Under the pieces are notes generated by a model. The model was not told the origin of the DNA. It did not search any database and saw only the letters and a list, made by a program, of their open reading frames with translations. Shown here piece after piece: positions 16,970 to 25,306 of a stretch of DNA of 64,000 bases; position 1 is the stretch's first letter, and every line of letters begins with the position of its first letter. The DNA lies in contig JAEESW010000002.1 in the NCBI GenBank assembly GCA_016290135.1, forward strand, positions 58,584-122,583, written 5' to 3'. The position numbers and the translations under genes are program-made. This DNA comes from a bacterium. GTDB lineage: Bacteria > UBP6 > UBA1177.

Positions 16970-18184
16970 CTATGCAATGGCTTTTGAAATATAGACTGCA
17001 AGCTTGGTGAGGCAGTTTACGTAGCTGCCGAGTTCGTTGTCGTACCAGCCGAAGATCTTGGCGTGGGTGACAGGAACGTTCGACAAAGGCGGGATATCGA
17101 CGAAACCGGTCCTCGTGTGGGTGTCGTTGCCTTCGATGACGCATGCAGCCATCTGACCTTTGAGGTCGCTCGAAACATTCTGCCTTTCCGAAAGGTAGAG
17201 CAGATCCTTCTGCATTCCTGCAGCGGCTTCGCGGTAAACGTTGTTTATGAAATCGCGGTTGATCTTCGGGAAACCGTCCTTGTCAAGCGGCGTGTGGAAT
17301 GTGAGGTTGAGGTTGATGAGAGAGACCGTCTGGACCGGAACGCGGACCGAATCAGCCATGAAACCGATATTTTTCATCACCGGAAGAATGTATTCAAGAG
17401 CTTTTGCAGCGCCTGTCGTCGAAAGGATGATGTTGTATCCTGCAGCTCTGTTTTTGCGCAGATCGCTCGTTCCGCTCTTGGGAACTGCGTCGAGAACGTT
17501 CTGCGAATTGGTCATCGAGTGGATCGTCGACATGCTTGCGGTAAGGATAGCCGAAGTCTCCTCGTGGTCTAAAAGAGGCTTCATCATGTGCGCAAGTGCC
17601 GTTGTCGTGCAGGATGCCGCCGAAATTATGTGGTGGTTCATCGGATCGAAATTCATGTGGTTGACACCGTAGACCATCATCACAGCGTCTTCCGGAAGGG
17701 TCTTCGATTTTCCTTTGAGTTTGAAGGGAGCCGAAAGTATTACTTTTCTCGCACCGCCTGCGATGTGGCCTCTGAGAGAGCCGTTCGGCGAAGATTCATC
17801 GCTCGGATCAACGAACTTTCCTGTCGTGTCGATGACGACTCTCGCCCCTTCCTGACCCCACGGGATCTTTTCCGGATTTCTCTCGCTTCTCAAAAATTTG
17901 ATCTTTTTGCCGTAGAAAGTGACTTCGCCGTTCGCCTCGTCGGTTATCTCGACCGCCTGTTCTTTACTGCCGCCGAAACCGAAGAGAAAATTGTGAAGAG
18001 TCCCGTAAGTCGAATCGTAGATCGCATAATCGACAAGATCGACGAGCGATTTGCCGACTTCACGTCCGAGATTGATGACGATCCTGTCAAAATCGTCTTT
18101 CAGAAGCATGTTCCAAAGAGTAAGTTTTCCGATTCTTCCGAATCCGTTGATGCCGATTGTTGCCTTGCAGTTGATGTCAATCAT
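16970..18184 (-). CDS. Glyceraldehyde-3-phosphate dehydrogenase-like enzyme, long divergent form
   Basis: A 404-residue GAPDH-family protein; classical bacterial enzymes are ~335. The N-terminal NAD fold INGFGRIGKLTL, catalytic Cys192 in SAASCTTTALAHMM, His222 in STIHSMTNSQNVLD, phosphate-site RVPVQTVS and the C-terminal WYDNELGSYVN are present. Differences are marked: the classical ASCTTNCLAP reads ASCTTTALAH, and the Asp that selects NAD after the second beta strand is not evident (VINLGRE instead), so cofactor use may differ. Insertions lie in the NAD domain (about 38-75) and near 265-345. It oxidises G3P to 1,3-bisphosphoglycerate or works in reverse. AGGAGGT precedes the ATG; the MFS gene follows. 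Confidence 0.87.
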   Translation of the reverse strand: MIDINCKATIGINGFGRIGKLTLWNMLLKDDFDRIVINLGREVGKSLVDLVDYAIYDSTYGTLHNFLFGFGGSKEQAVEITDEANGEVTFYGKKIKFLRSERNPEKIPWGQEGARVVIDTTGKFVDPSDESSPNGSLRGHIAGGARKVILSAPFKLKGKSKTLPEDAVMMVYGVNHMNFDPMNHHIISAASCTTTALAHMMKPLLDHEETSAILTASMSTIHSMTNSQNVLDAVPKSGTSDLRKNRAAGYNIILSTTGAAKALEYILPVMKNIGFMADSVRVPVQTVSLINLNLTFHTPLDKDGFPKINRDFINNVYREAAAGMQKDLLYLSERQNVSSDLKGQMAACVIEGNDTHTRTGFVDIPPLSNVPVTHAKIFGWYDNELGSYVNCLTKLAVYISKAIA

Positions 18185-18224
18185 AACGACCTCCTCAAGT
18201 TGGTAAAAAAATCAAAAACACAAT

Positions 18225-18252
18225 ATTTTAGGAATCTTCAAGTATTTTGCAA
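18225..18252 (-). promoter_or_regulatory. Predicted promoter of the GAPDH-MFS operon
   Basis: On the minus strand TTGCAA (18252-18247), 16 bases, TAAAAT (18230-18225), about 40 bases before the ATG at 18184. Confidence 0.45.
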
Positions 18253-18286
18253 ATTTAATCGGAAAGCTGCCGGGATCACATTCCGT

Positions 18287-18315
18287 TTGACAAAAAAGCC
18301 CGTTTCAACTATGAT
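18287..18315 (+). promoter_or_regulatory. Predicted strong promoter of the 18350 lipoprotein
   Basis: A perfect TTGACA (18287-18292), 17 bases, TATGAT (18310-18315), 34 bases before the ATG. It diverges from the GAPDH promoter. Confidence 0.6.
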
Positions 18316-18349
18316 TAAAAGGTTGTGGTTGGTTTCTTTGGAGATTCAA

Positions 18350-19570
18350 ATGAAAAGGATTTTACTTGCCGTATTTACGGCTTCACTTGTATTTTTTGCC
18401 GTTTCCTGTGCAGGAGAAGACGAAATATCCAACGCTTTAGGCGGATCTTGTTCTGTCGAAGGAGAGGAATCATGCTCTGCGGACAGCGCACAGATCCTGA
18501 TCTGCCGTGACGCATCGTGGCAGACAAAAAAGAACTGCAATCTCAATTTCGGAGAATACTGCCGGACGACTGCAGACGGAGGATTCAGCTGTAAGGATTC
18601 AGGCGGCGGTCAGTCAGATCCGGGCAGCAGCGAAGATCCGTCCGATAATCTTCCCGACTCATCCGATGATCTTCCCGATGAAAACAATACGCCGGAGACA
18701 GATACAGAACCTGAGGACGACACAGACAGCACACCAGACAATGAAACCGACACGGAACCGAACGATGCCGATACAGATACGGAACCTGAAGACACGACTC
18801 CGATAGAGACATGCGCCGGAATATTTGCTTGCCAGAACAACTGCACTACGACTGAGTGCAGCACTCAATGCTATACAAGAGGAACGACCGAAGCACAGAA
18901 TGATTTCTATGCATGGAGAGAATGCAGGACATCCAACAATAACAACATCAGCGAAATATTGAAAGACGAAGATTGTAAAGAAAGTATGATAAAATGCGGA
19001 GAAGTCGGAGACATGACCTACAGTCTGCCTTACGGACACGCTATTGTCAAAACATCGATCCCATACCTTTACTCTGAAGCTGATATCGACTCCGAAGGAA
19101 ACATTTCGATTAATTTCAACAACTCGGCAGCGACATTTATAACAGGAAACTTCGGCAATTCGGGCAACATCGTAAATCCGGCTGCACAAGGCACTTACGC
19201 TTTCGCTTTTACAAATACGCAGGAACATTACATTACTCTCAATCAAAATTATCAGGGAAGCACCGCATATAATCCGACAGCAAAAATGGTGATCACGGCT
19301 ACAGAGCCGGGAACTTATACAGTCGGTCTCGGCAGCAACGACAAAGTCAGTATTTTCATAAACGAGATCGGCAGCAATGGAGAAATCGCATGCACCCACG
19401 CTTTTGGATTTGGTTCAATAACGATCGCAGCTATCAACTACACTCCGGGAGCAACAACTATTTCAATTTCTGAAAGCGAAATCGACCTTTTCAGCTACAA
19501 AAACGCTCCGATGTATGTCGGCAAAGACATATCGGATGACGAGGACTGGAAAGCTTGTCAACCCAAATAA
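18350..19570 (+). CDS. Lipoprotein with Cys modules and acidic linker
   Basis: A 406-residue predicted lipoprotein (lipobox AVSC at about residue 20). The frame is open from 17588, but the ATG at 18350 has GGAG at 7-base spacing, begins a signal peptide and follows a strong promoter. A six-Cys module (about 33-85) is followed by an Asp/Glu/Pro/Thr linker (about 88-150). A second Cys module (about 152-215) has the pattern C-GIFAC-NC-C-C-GT-AQ-Y-C that I associate with lipoproteins of myxobacteria-like genomes. The last ~180 residues look like beta-sandwich and end without a membrane segment. Function unknown; probably surface or periplasmic. Confidence 0.78.
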   Translation: MKRILLAVFTASLVFFAVSCAGEDEISNALGGSCSVEGEESCSADSAQILICRDASWQTKKNCNLNFGEYCRTTADGGFSCKDSGGGQSDPGSSEDPSDNLPDSSDDLPDENNTPETDTEPEDDTDSTPDNETDTEPNDADTDTEPEDTTPIETCAGIFACQNNCTTTECSTQCYTRGTTEAQNDFYAWRECRTSNNNNISEILKDEDCKESMIKCGEVGDMTYSLPYGHAIVKTSIPYLYSEADIDSEGNISINFNNSAATFITGNFGNSGNIVNPAAQGTYAFAFTNTQEHYITLNQNYQGSTAYNPTAKMVITATEPGTYTVGLGSNDKVSIFINEIGSNGEIACTHAFGFGSITIAAINYTPGATTISISESEIDLFSYKNAPMYVGKDISDDEDWKACQPK

Positions 19571-19606
19571 TCGATATTATTAGCAACTTACCCAAAGGAG
19601 AACGAC

Positions 19607-20704
19607 TTGTCTGACAACAATTCAGGATCGACCGCAAGGCTCCTGCAGCTTTGCTTCTGCTACTTCTTTTTCTACATTATAACCGGTGTCGGAGTTAAAT
19701 TTTTCCTCAAAACAGGTGAAGGTTTCCCCGGGCTTCCCGGCATGGAATATCTTTTTTACAGCACACTGGCCTCCAGCGTCCTCGTCACGGCCGTCGTCCT
19801 CGTTATGCGCTGGTACCGCCTCGATTCGGTCAGAAAAATAACGGTCTGCGGCATAACGATGCCGAGCGAACTGCCTTACATCATTTTTTCCGGTATCTGC
19901 ACCGCTGTCGTAGTTCCGACAACCACACTGCTCTATACTTTCGACCATATTTCGGTCATGGTTGCGATGATAATCATGCGCGGATCTGTCATTATCATCG
20001 GCAGACTCGTTGATGCTATACAGATCAGACAGGGGATACTGAAGAAAAAAGTCTTCATGGAAGAGAATATCGCGATGTGTATCGCCCTTTTCGCAGTTCT
20101 CATCAAGGCCTTCACGGGCGGCAGCGACGGCAAGGAGAGCCCGTTCTCGTCTGTCCCGTTCATGGTCATATTCGCAAGCTACATCCTGGCTTACATGTTC
20201 AGGATCTACATCATGAACTACTACAAAAACACCCGTCCGGCGGAGGAAAAAGCTGCGAAGAAAGACAACAACAAGGCGTTTTTCGCAATCGAGCAGATCG
20301 CTTCCTTCACCACGATGACCCTTGTCACCGTCTGCGTCCTCATTGCAGCGGGCAAATTCGGCGTTACAGGCCCCAGAATCGACCCGTTTGCAAAGGCGTT
20401 TTTCGACACGAACTGGGACTGGGCGATCTGGGCAGGACTTGTCGGAACAGCTTACGGGATCAACGCATTCTTCTCAGTCTTCATATTCATGTTCAAAGGA
20501 AGGACGGCAACTTTCGCGAACCTTGCGAACCGTCTGACATCGCTCATCGCGGGAACTCTTTCGACAGTCATTTTCGCAGCAGTCTTCGGCGGAAAATATC
20601 CGGCTCTCATCGACTGGGTATCGCTCGGATTCATCTTCCTCGCGATCTGGTTCATGGCTAAAGCTGAAAAGAAAAGAAAAGCCGAAATGTCGGCAGCAAA
20701 ATAG
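19607..20704 (+). CDS. Ten-helix membrane protein, DMT/EamA-like
   Basis: A 365-residue integral membrane protein with ten hydrophobic segments in a 5+5 arrangement, as in drug/metabolite transporters. The fourth helix has IIMRGSVIIIGRLVD, and a charged cytoplasmic loop (about 200-220) separates the halves. I cannot name a substrate, and the EamA relation rests on topology, not a clear motif. The start is TTG at 19607 with AAGGAG seven bases upstream; no ATG fits the first helix. It lies 36 bases after the lipoprotein gene and may share its promoter. A GC-rich palindrome but no T-tract follows its stop. Confidence 0.72.
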   Translation: MSDNNSGSTARLLQLCFCYFFFYIITGVGVKFFLKTGEGFPGLPGMEYLFYSTLASSVLVTAVVLVMRWYRLDSVRKITVCGITMPSELPYIIFSGICTAVVVPTTTLLYTFDHISVMVAMIIMRGSVIIIGRLVDAIQIRQGILKKKVFMEENIAMCIALFAVLIKAFTGGSDGKESPFSSVPFMVIFASYILAYMFRIYIMNYYKNTRPAEEKAAKKDNNKAFFAIEQIASFTTMTLVTVCVLIAAGKFGVTGPRIDPFAKAFFDTNWDWAIWAGLVGTAYGINAFFSVFIFMFKGRTATFANLANRLTSLIAGTLSTVIFAAVFGGKYPALIDWVSLGFIFLAIWFMAKAEKKRKAEMSAAK

Positions 20705-20785
20705 GAACTTCCAGAATCACGCAGATTGCAGGACAACTGTCGGGATCCCGGGATCTCGGCAAGCTGTCGGCGCAAATATTTTTGA

Positions 20786-21730
20786 TTATTTATCGGTTTT
20801 GGTCTCTTCTTTCGGGGCGGCTTTTTCTTCAGCTTCTTTCCCGGATTCTCCGGCTTTCTTTTTAGCTTCATCTTCCTTCTTTTTGCCGTATTGCCTGTCG
20901 CCCTGCGAAGTCGTTTTGACTATCCTGTCTTCTTCATCGTAGTAGTATTCGCCGCCGTAAACTCCATGCGGGATCTCTTTTACGATCCTGGTCCTGACAA
21001 GTTCTTTGAGCTCTTTGTCAGGCGATTTCCCGTATCTTTTGTAGTATTCCTCGGCTGCTTCGCTCAAAGTCAGAAGATTTGCGAAGTGCTGCAGTTCCTT
21101 TTCGAACTGGTCGTGCATGTTTTTGTCTTTTGTCTTTTCGAGCCTGTCTTTCGTGTATTCATAGCCAAGCCTGTATCCGCCGCCCATCGTAGCGACGTGG
21201 TTTACGAGCCAGATGACCTTTTGCGGCGCAGTTTTCATGCTCGCACCTTCATACATCAAAGGATAGGCCTTTTCCATATCGTTCAGGTAAATGAAGTAGT
21301 TGTACCCCTGGTTGAAAACATAGTAGTAATCGTCCGGATAAAGTTCGTGCCCCAGCCTGAGCAGCGAATTGGCCGATTCGATCGCATCGGGAGTCCTCAT
21401 CGAAGAGATCGCCGCTTCGCCGAAAGGGATCGCATATTCCAGACTCGGATTGAGCGCAAGAACGACTCTCACCATCTGCTCGAGCAGCGGATAAGTCCTG
21501 TCGGTGACATAGTGGCTGCCGTAATAATACTGAGATCTTGCAAAAAGAAGATCGGCCGCAAAAGCGTTGAGCCCGAGGAACATTATCTTGGCGACATCCG
21601 GCTTCGGATAAGCAGCTATCGTCTCTACTTTCGGCCTTTCGTTTTCGATCAGGTGCTTTCTCACAAAATAGAAAGGAAGAAGAGTCGCAAATATCAGAAT
21701 AATTGCCACAAGTGTCGATAATTTCTTCAT
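20786..21730 (-). CDS. Membrane-anchored TPR-like protein of unknown function
   Basis: A 314-residue protein with one N-terminal membrane segment or uncleaved signal (about 4-24) and a helical body. That body has TPR-like pairs (LLEQMVRVVLALNPSLEYAI, ANSLLRLGHELYPDDYYYVF, DMEKAYPLMYEGASM). The last ~40 residues are a Lys/Glu/Ala low-complexity tail. Similar proteins with a KIMFLGLNAFAADLLFARSQYY-like opening occur near membrane glycosyltransferases, but I know no function. Its start overlaps the stop of the glycosyltransferase gene (ATGA), so the two are translationally coupled and may act together in surface glycan assembly. Confidence 0.72.
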   Translation of the reverse strand: MKKLSTLVAIILIFATLLPFYFVRKHLIENERPKVETIAAYPKPDVAKIMFLGLNAFAADLLFARSQYYYGSHYVTDRTYPLLEQMVRVVLALNPSLEYAIPFGEAAISSMRTPDAIESANSLLRLGHELYPDDYYYVFNQGYNYFIYLNDMEKAYPLMYEGASMKTAPQKVIWLVNHVATMGGGYRLGYEYTKDRLEKTKDKNMHDQFEKELQHFANLLTLSEAAEEYYKRYGKSPDKELKELVRTRIVKEIPHGVYGGEYYYDEEDRIVKTTSQGDRQYGKKKEDEAKKKAGESGKEAEEKAAPKEETKTDK

Positions 21731-22650
21731 TTTTTACCTCTGTCGTCTTTTATTTTCCTGATATCGTCCCTGATGCTGACAATAAGTTCCGCCAGAAATC
21801 CCATAAAGATAAAGATAAGTCCCGACAAAAACAGTCCGAGACTGAAATAGAGGAGCGGACGCATCCTGAAGACCGGATTTCCGAGGACGAACTGGTCGTA
21901 AAGCATCCATGCGACGATGAGTAGAGCCGAAAAAAACTGGATAAAGCCGATGGAACCGAAAATACGCATCGGAGCTTTGGTGAAGGTAAGGATGAACTTC
22001 ACCGCGATCGAATCAAAAAAAGATATCGGGATCCTTTTGAATCCGAAATGGCTGTGGCCGCTCTTGCGTTTGTGCCACATAACTGGGACTTCGACCGCGT
22101 TATAGCCTTTCGCATGAAGGATCTGCACGATAAAACGGTGCCAGTCGCTCCTCAATTCCAGATCTTCAAGACATTCACGCCTGAACGCTTTGATCCAGTT
22201 CATGTCGCTCAAGGATATCCCGAAGAGGAAGCGGCTTATCTCGTTATATACTTTTGACAGAAAAACTTTGAACTCACGCCTTTTTTTCCTGTTTCCGCAG
22301 ACGATATCGACTCCCGGCCCGAAAGCTTTGATGAGCGCCGGGATGTCTTCGTCAGGATAGGACTCAAGGTCTGCCGGCAGAAAAACTATGATCTCGCCCC
22401 GGCACTCCTTGAAACCGGTATTCATCGCCTCGGTAAGACCTTTGTTTTTGCGGTGCCGGAAAAGCCTTATCCACGGTCTCTCCTTCATAGCATTTTCGAC
22501 GACATCAGCTCCGCCGTCGGTCGAACCGTCATCGACAAAGACAAGTTCGATATCGACTCCGGCCTCAATACCGCCTTTCTCAGTCCGCTCAATAATTTCT
22601 GCAAGATTTTTTTCCTCGTTGCAGAAAGGAATAAAAACCGAAACCAACAT
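21727..22650 (-). CDS. Family 2 glycosyltransferase, polyprenyl-phosphate type
   Basis: A 307-residue GT-A enzyme. It opens with SVFIPFCNEEKNL; the nucleotide-sugar site is FVDDGSTDGG (about 38-47) and the metal motif lies around PADLESYPDED (about 95-105). Two C-terminal membrane helices (about 225-250 and 265-295) follow an amphipathic region, as in GtrB/ArnC/DPM1-type enzymes that load a sugar onto polyprenyl phosphate at the inner membrane. The sugar is unknown. GGAG precedes the ATG at 22650. It heads a two-gene unit with the TPR-like protein. Confidence 0.88.
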   Translation of the reverse strand: MLVSVFIPFCNEEKNLAEIIERTEKGGIEAGVDIELVFVDDGSTDGGADVVENAMKERPWIRLFRHRKNKGLTEAMNTGFKECRGEIIVFLPADLESYPDEDIPALIKAFGPGVDIVCGNRKKRREFKVFLSKVYNEISRFLFGISLSDMNWIKAFRRECLEDLELRSDWHRFIVQILHAKGYNAVEVPVMWHKRKSGHSHFGFKRIPISFFDSIAVKFILTFTKAPMRIFGSIGFIQFFSALLIVAWMLYDQFVLGNPVFRMRPLLYFSLGLFLSGLIFIFMGFLAELIVSIRDDIRKIKDDRGKK

Positions 22651-22682
22651 TTAAAACTCCAACACGAACAATAGACCCGCCA

Positions 22683-22710
22683 ATTTTAGTAGCGTTTCGC
22701 CACGCTTCAA
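22683..22710 (-). promoter_or_regulatory. Predicted promoter of the glycosyltransferase-TPR pair
   Basis: On the minus strand TTGAAG (22710-22705), 16 bases, TAAAAT (22688-22683), 33 bases before the ATG. It lies just after the stop of the preceding gene at 22722. Confidence 0.45.
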
Positions 22711-22721
22711 GTTTTTCCTCT

Positions 22722-25127
22722 TCAAACTCTCTTTTTCACGAAATAGAGCATTGCCGAAAGAGCAGCAAAATAGCAGAAAGCGGCGAGGACGAAAACGAAT
22801 TTGAAGCCGTAGAACATCGCGATCATCACGGAAACGACTGTTGCTGTAACGGAAGCGGCACCTTCAGCGCTGAAGGCAAGAGGTATGAAGAAAGGTCTTT
22901 TCTCTCCGACCAAAAGGAGCGCCACAGGGAAAAGAGTTCCGGTAGCAAAGGCGACAGGCGCTATGAAAAGTGCGGTGAGGGCAAGTTTGAGAGCGTAGCC
23001 GAATCCGGCACAGAAAGTCATGAAGTGAGGGATCGCCACGGCATAACCAAGGATCATGAGCGGAAGAATTATCGCAAGGACACTGAAGAACATATTTTCA
23101 CCGAGAGAGATCAGTATCTTTTTGCCGAAAAGAGAACCGAGTGCCGAGAAAGCAAGGAGTATCCCGACAGCCGAAGCCGCGGAAGTCGCCGGATCTCCGA
23201 ACATGAGGGTGAATTTCTGGATAAAGGTCATTTCCAGAAACATGGATCCGAATCCCAAAGCTGCAAAAGCCGCGACCTGAAGAGGCGGAACGAACTTTTT
23301 ATCCTCTTTCGGCATGAAAAAAAGCGGTGTCGCAAGCATCGAAAGCGATATGAAGACGAGCTGGAAAAACGTTACCGTCAGAATGATGAAAAGTAAAAAA
23401 CTCGGATCAGAGTAAATATTCCTGAGTTCAGGCGCGACATCTTTCCCTCCGAATTTGAAATATCTGAAAAAGAAGGGACTGTCGTCGCTTACCGGCTCGA
23501 TATTATAATAGTAATCATTGACGAATTCCTTTTCACTGCCGTTCTCGAGCGAATCGAAAAAAGCTATAAAACCGCTTTCTATCAGCTCAAGAGCCTGTTC
23601 CGCCGCAAAGTTGATCCTTTTCACCAGAGGATCGTAATATCTCACTCCGGCGGAAAATCCGGGGGCATAAACGAGCCTCAGATCATCCGTAGAGGCTATG
23701 ATCTCGGAGATATCATTCAGTTCCGTCCATGTGAACGGGCGCTTTTTGACGACAATGCTCGCAAACTGACCGTTTCCAACGATGATCATGTGCTTTTCAG
23801 GATGTTCGATCCCCATATCCTTGAGCACCGAAGCCGCCGTCACCGCAACCTTCAGAGTCTCTCTCGGAGGCCAGAGGAGCCATCTCATGACCGCAAGAGA
23901 ACCGTCTTCGTTAAGATGTTCGAAATAACTTCTGAAAGCCTCTTTGGTATAGAGATAAGTTTCATTCATTATGTAGGCGCCGTTCGGGAGCGCCGCGACA
24001 GTATCTGTCCCCGAAAGCTGGATGAGGTCATATTTTTTTTCGCTGTTTTCTATGAAACTGCGGACTTCTCCATGAATTATCGAAACCTTTTCATCCTGAA
24101 GGATATTATCTTTAAAAGTTGAGAATTTCTGCATACTTAGATCGATAAAAGCCTTACTTACCTCGACCACTGTGACCGATCTCGCCTGCCAGAAAAGCGC
24201 TGCCGACACATCGGTCGTAGAAAGCCCTGCGACAAAGACATCAGGCTCCTTCAGACCGAAATAACCCGCAGAATAGAGCGATACTGCGACTTGATGACGG
24301 TTGTCGGAAAAATCGTAGATCAGAGAGCCCGCATCGCCGTCGTTCGTGATGAGACCTCTTTGGAAAACCGACCACGGAGTGTCGTAGGAAAGCGTCAGAA
24401 GCTTGTCGCTCTTCGCGATATCGACCCTTCCGGCTCTGTCCCATCTTGTCATTTCCAGATCCTCGCCTGCTATGCTCAGGAATTTTGACTGGGCAGATTT
24501 GAAGACAAAGACACTGTTTTTAAAAGGCACAAGAAGAAGTGCCGTCAAAAGGAGCGCAGCCGAGAAAATTTTGACCGCTTTTCCCCCTTTAAAAGCGAAG
24601 GCGGCCAAGAGAAAAGAAATCGCCGAGCATAAGGAAACCGCAACGACCGCCCCTTCCATTCCAAGCGATTCCATCAGCGGAAGGGCTGCAAAACAGCCGG
24701 CTATAGAACCGAGCAGCGAAAAGAAGTAGCTTATGTTCACGTTTTTGCTGTTGCTCTGAAAGAGAGTAAGAAGGACAAGTCCGCCGAAAAAATGCGGCAT
24801 AACAAGAAAAATGTAGTCGCAGAAAAGAAAAACTATCAAAAAAAGTTTGTTCGGCATCATAGGATCCAGCGGTATCCCCGCACTCATGAAAAACGAGAAC
24901 GGGACAGAAACGGCGAAGAGGAGCGAAAACACGCGGACGAACCGGCTCTGGTTCTTCACTTCCTTTTTGATCGCAAGGACCGTACCGGCGGCGGCGTATC
25001 CCATGACAGCGACAGCTATGACCATATATGTCATGTGATTCCACGATATGAACGAGAAGATCCTCGTCTGGAGGACTTCAAGCGTGAAAAGCACCGCCGA
25101 AATAAGAAAAACAGCTGAAAAAATCAT
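22722..25127 (-). CDS. Spermidine-synthase-like membrane protein
   Basis: About 801 residues. Eight or so N-terminal membrane helices lead to a soluble Rossmann domain (about 240-490) of the polyamine-synthase/SAM-methyltransferase type: VTVVEVSKAFIDL (acidic SAM ligand), IHGEVRSFI, YDLIQLSGTD and NETYLYTKEAF. Four to six helices close the protein. In true spermidine synthases the YDLI block is followed by DSSD with a catalytic Asp; here it reads LSGTD, so aminopropyl transfer is doubtful. Such membrane fusions are common and uncharacterised. The ATG at 25127 has AAGGAG 6 bases upstream; the frame stays open only a few codons further. It probably has its own promoter at 25161-25188. Confidence 0.82.
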   Translation of the reverse strand: MIFSAVFLISAVLFTLEVLQTRIFSFISWNHMTYMVIAVAVMGYAAAGTVLAIKKEVKNQSRFVRVFSLLFAVSVPFSFFMSAGIPLDPMMPNKLFLIVFLFCDYIFLVMPHFFGGLVLLTLFQSNSKNVNISYFFSLLGSIAGCFAALPLMESLGMEGAVVAVSLCSAISFLLAAFAFKGGKAVKIFSAALLLTALLLVPFKNSVFVFKSAQSKFLSIAGEDLEMTRWDRAGRVDIAKSDKLLTLSYDTPWSVFQRGLITNDGDAGSLIYDFSDNRHQVAVSLYSAGYFGLKEPDVFVAGLSTTDVSAALFWQARSVTVVEVSKAFIDLSMQKFSTFKDNILQDEKVSIIHGEVRSFIENSEKKYDLIQLSGTDTVAALPNGAYIMNETYLYTKEAFRSYFEHLNEDGSLAVMRWLLWPPRETLKVAVTAASVLKDMGIEHPEKHMIIVGNGQFASIVVKKRPFTWTELNDISEIIASTDDLRLVYAPGFSAGVRYYDPLVKRINFAAEQALELIESGFIAFFDSLENGSEKEFVNDYYYNIEPVSDDSPFFFRYFKFGGKDVAPELRNIYSDPSFLLFIILTVTFFQLVFISLSMLATPLFFMPKEDKKFVPPLQVAAFAALGFGSMFLEMTFIQKFTLMFGDPATSAASAVGILLAFSALGSLFGKKILISLGENMFFSVLAIILPLMILGYAVAIPHFMTFCAGFGYALKLALTALFIAPVAFATGTLFPVALLLVGEKRPFFIPLAFSAEGAASVTATVVSVMIAMFYGFKFVFVLAAFCYFAALSAMLYFVKKRV

Positions 25128-25160
25128 ACTTTGCTCCTTTGACAGCAACAAAAACGCCGC

Positions 25161-25188
25161 ATTATATTTATTTTTTTCAGTGGCGCAA
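25161..25188 (-). promoter_or_regulatory. Predicted promoter of the spermidine-synthase-like gene
   Basis: On the minus strand TTGCGC (25188-25183), 16 bases, perfect TATAAT (25166-25161), about 34 bases before the ATG at 25127. Confidence 0.55.
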
Positions 25189-25306
25189 AAAATCGGATCT
25201 TTTGTTCATTCTTGAAAGCAAGAGGCGCAAAAAAACTAAAAAACTTTCAAATTTTGAAAAAAATGCTAATAAAGCGCGTCTTTTTTGTTGTTTTAAGGAA
25301 TAAACC

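Noticed and set aside
17588..18349. Upstream extension of the 18350 lipoprotein frame
   Set aside because: It runs antisense through the GAPDH gene and across the TTGACA/TATGAT promoter. The signal peptide and Shine-Dalgarno fix the start at 18350.
20739..20760. GC-rich palindrome GATCCCGGGATC as a terminator between convergent genes
   Set aside because: No loop and no T-tract on either strand; left as an unexplained palindrome.
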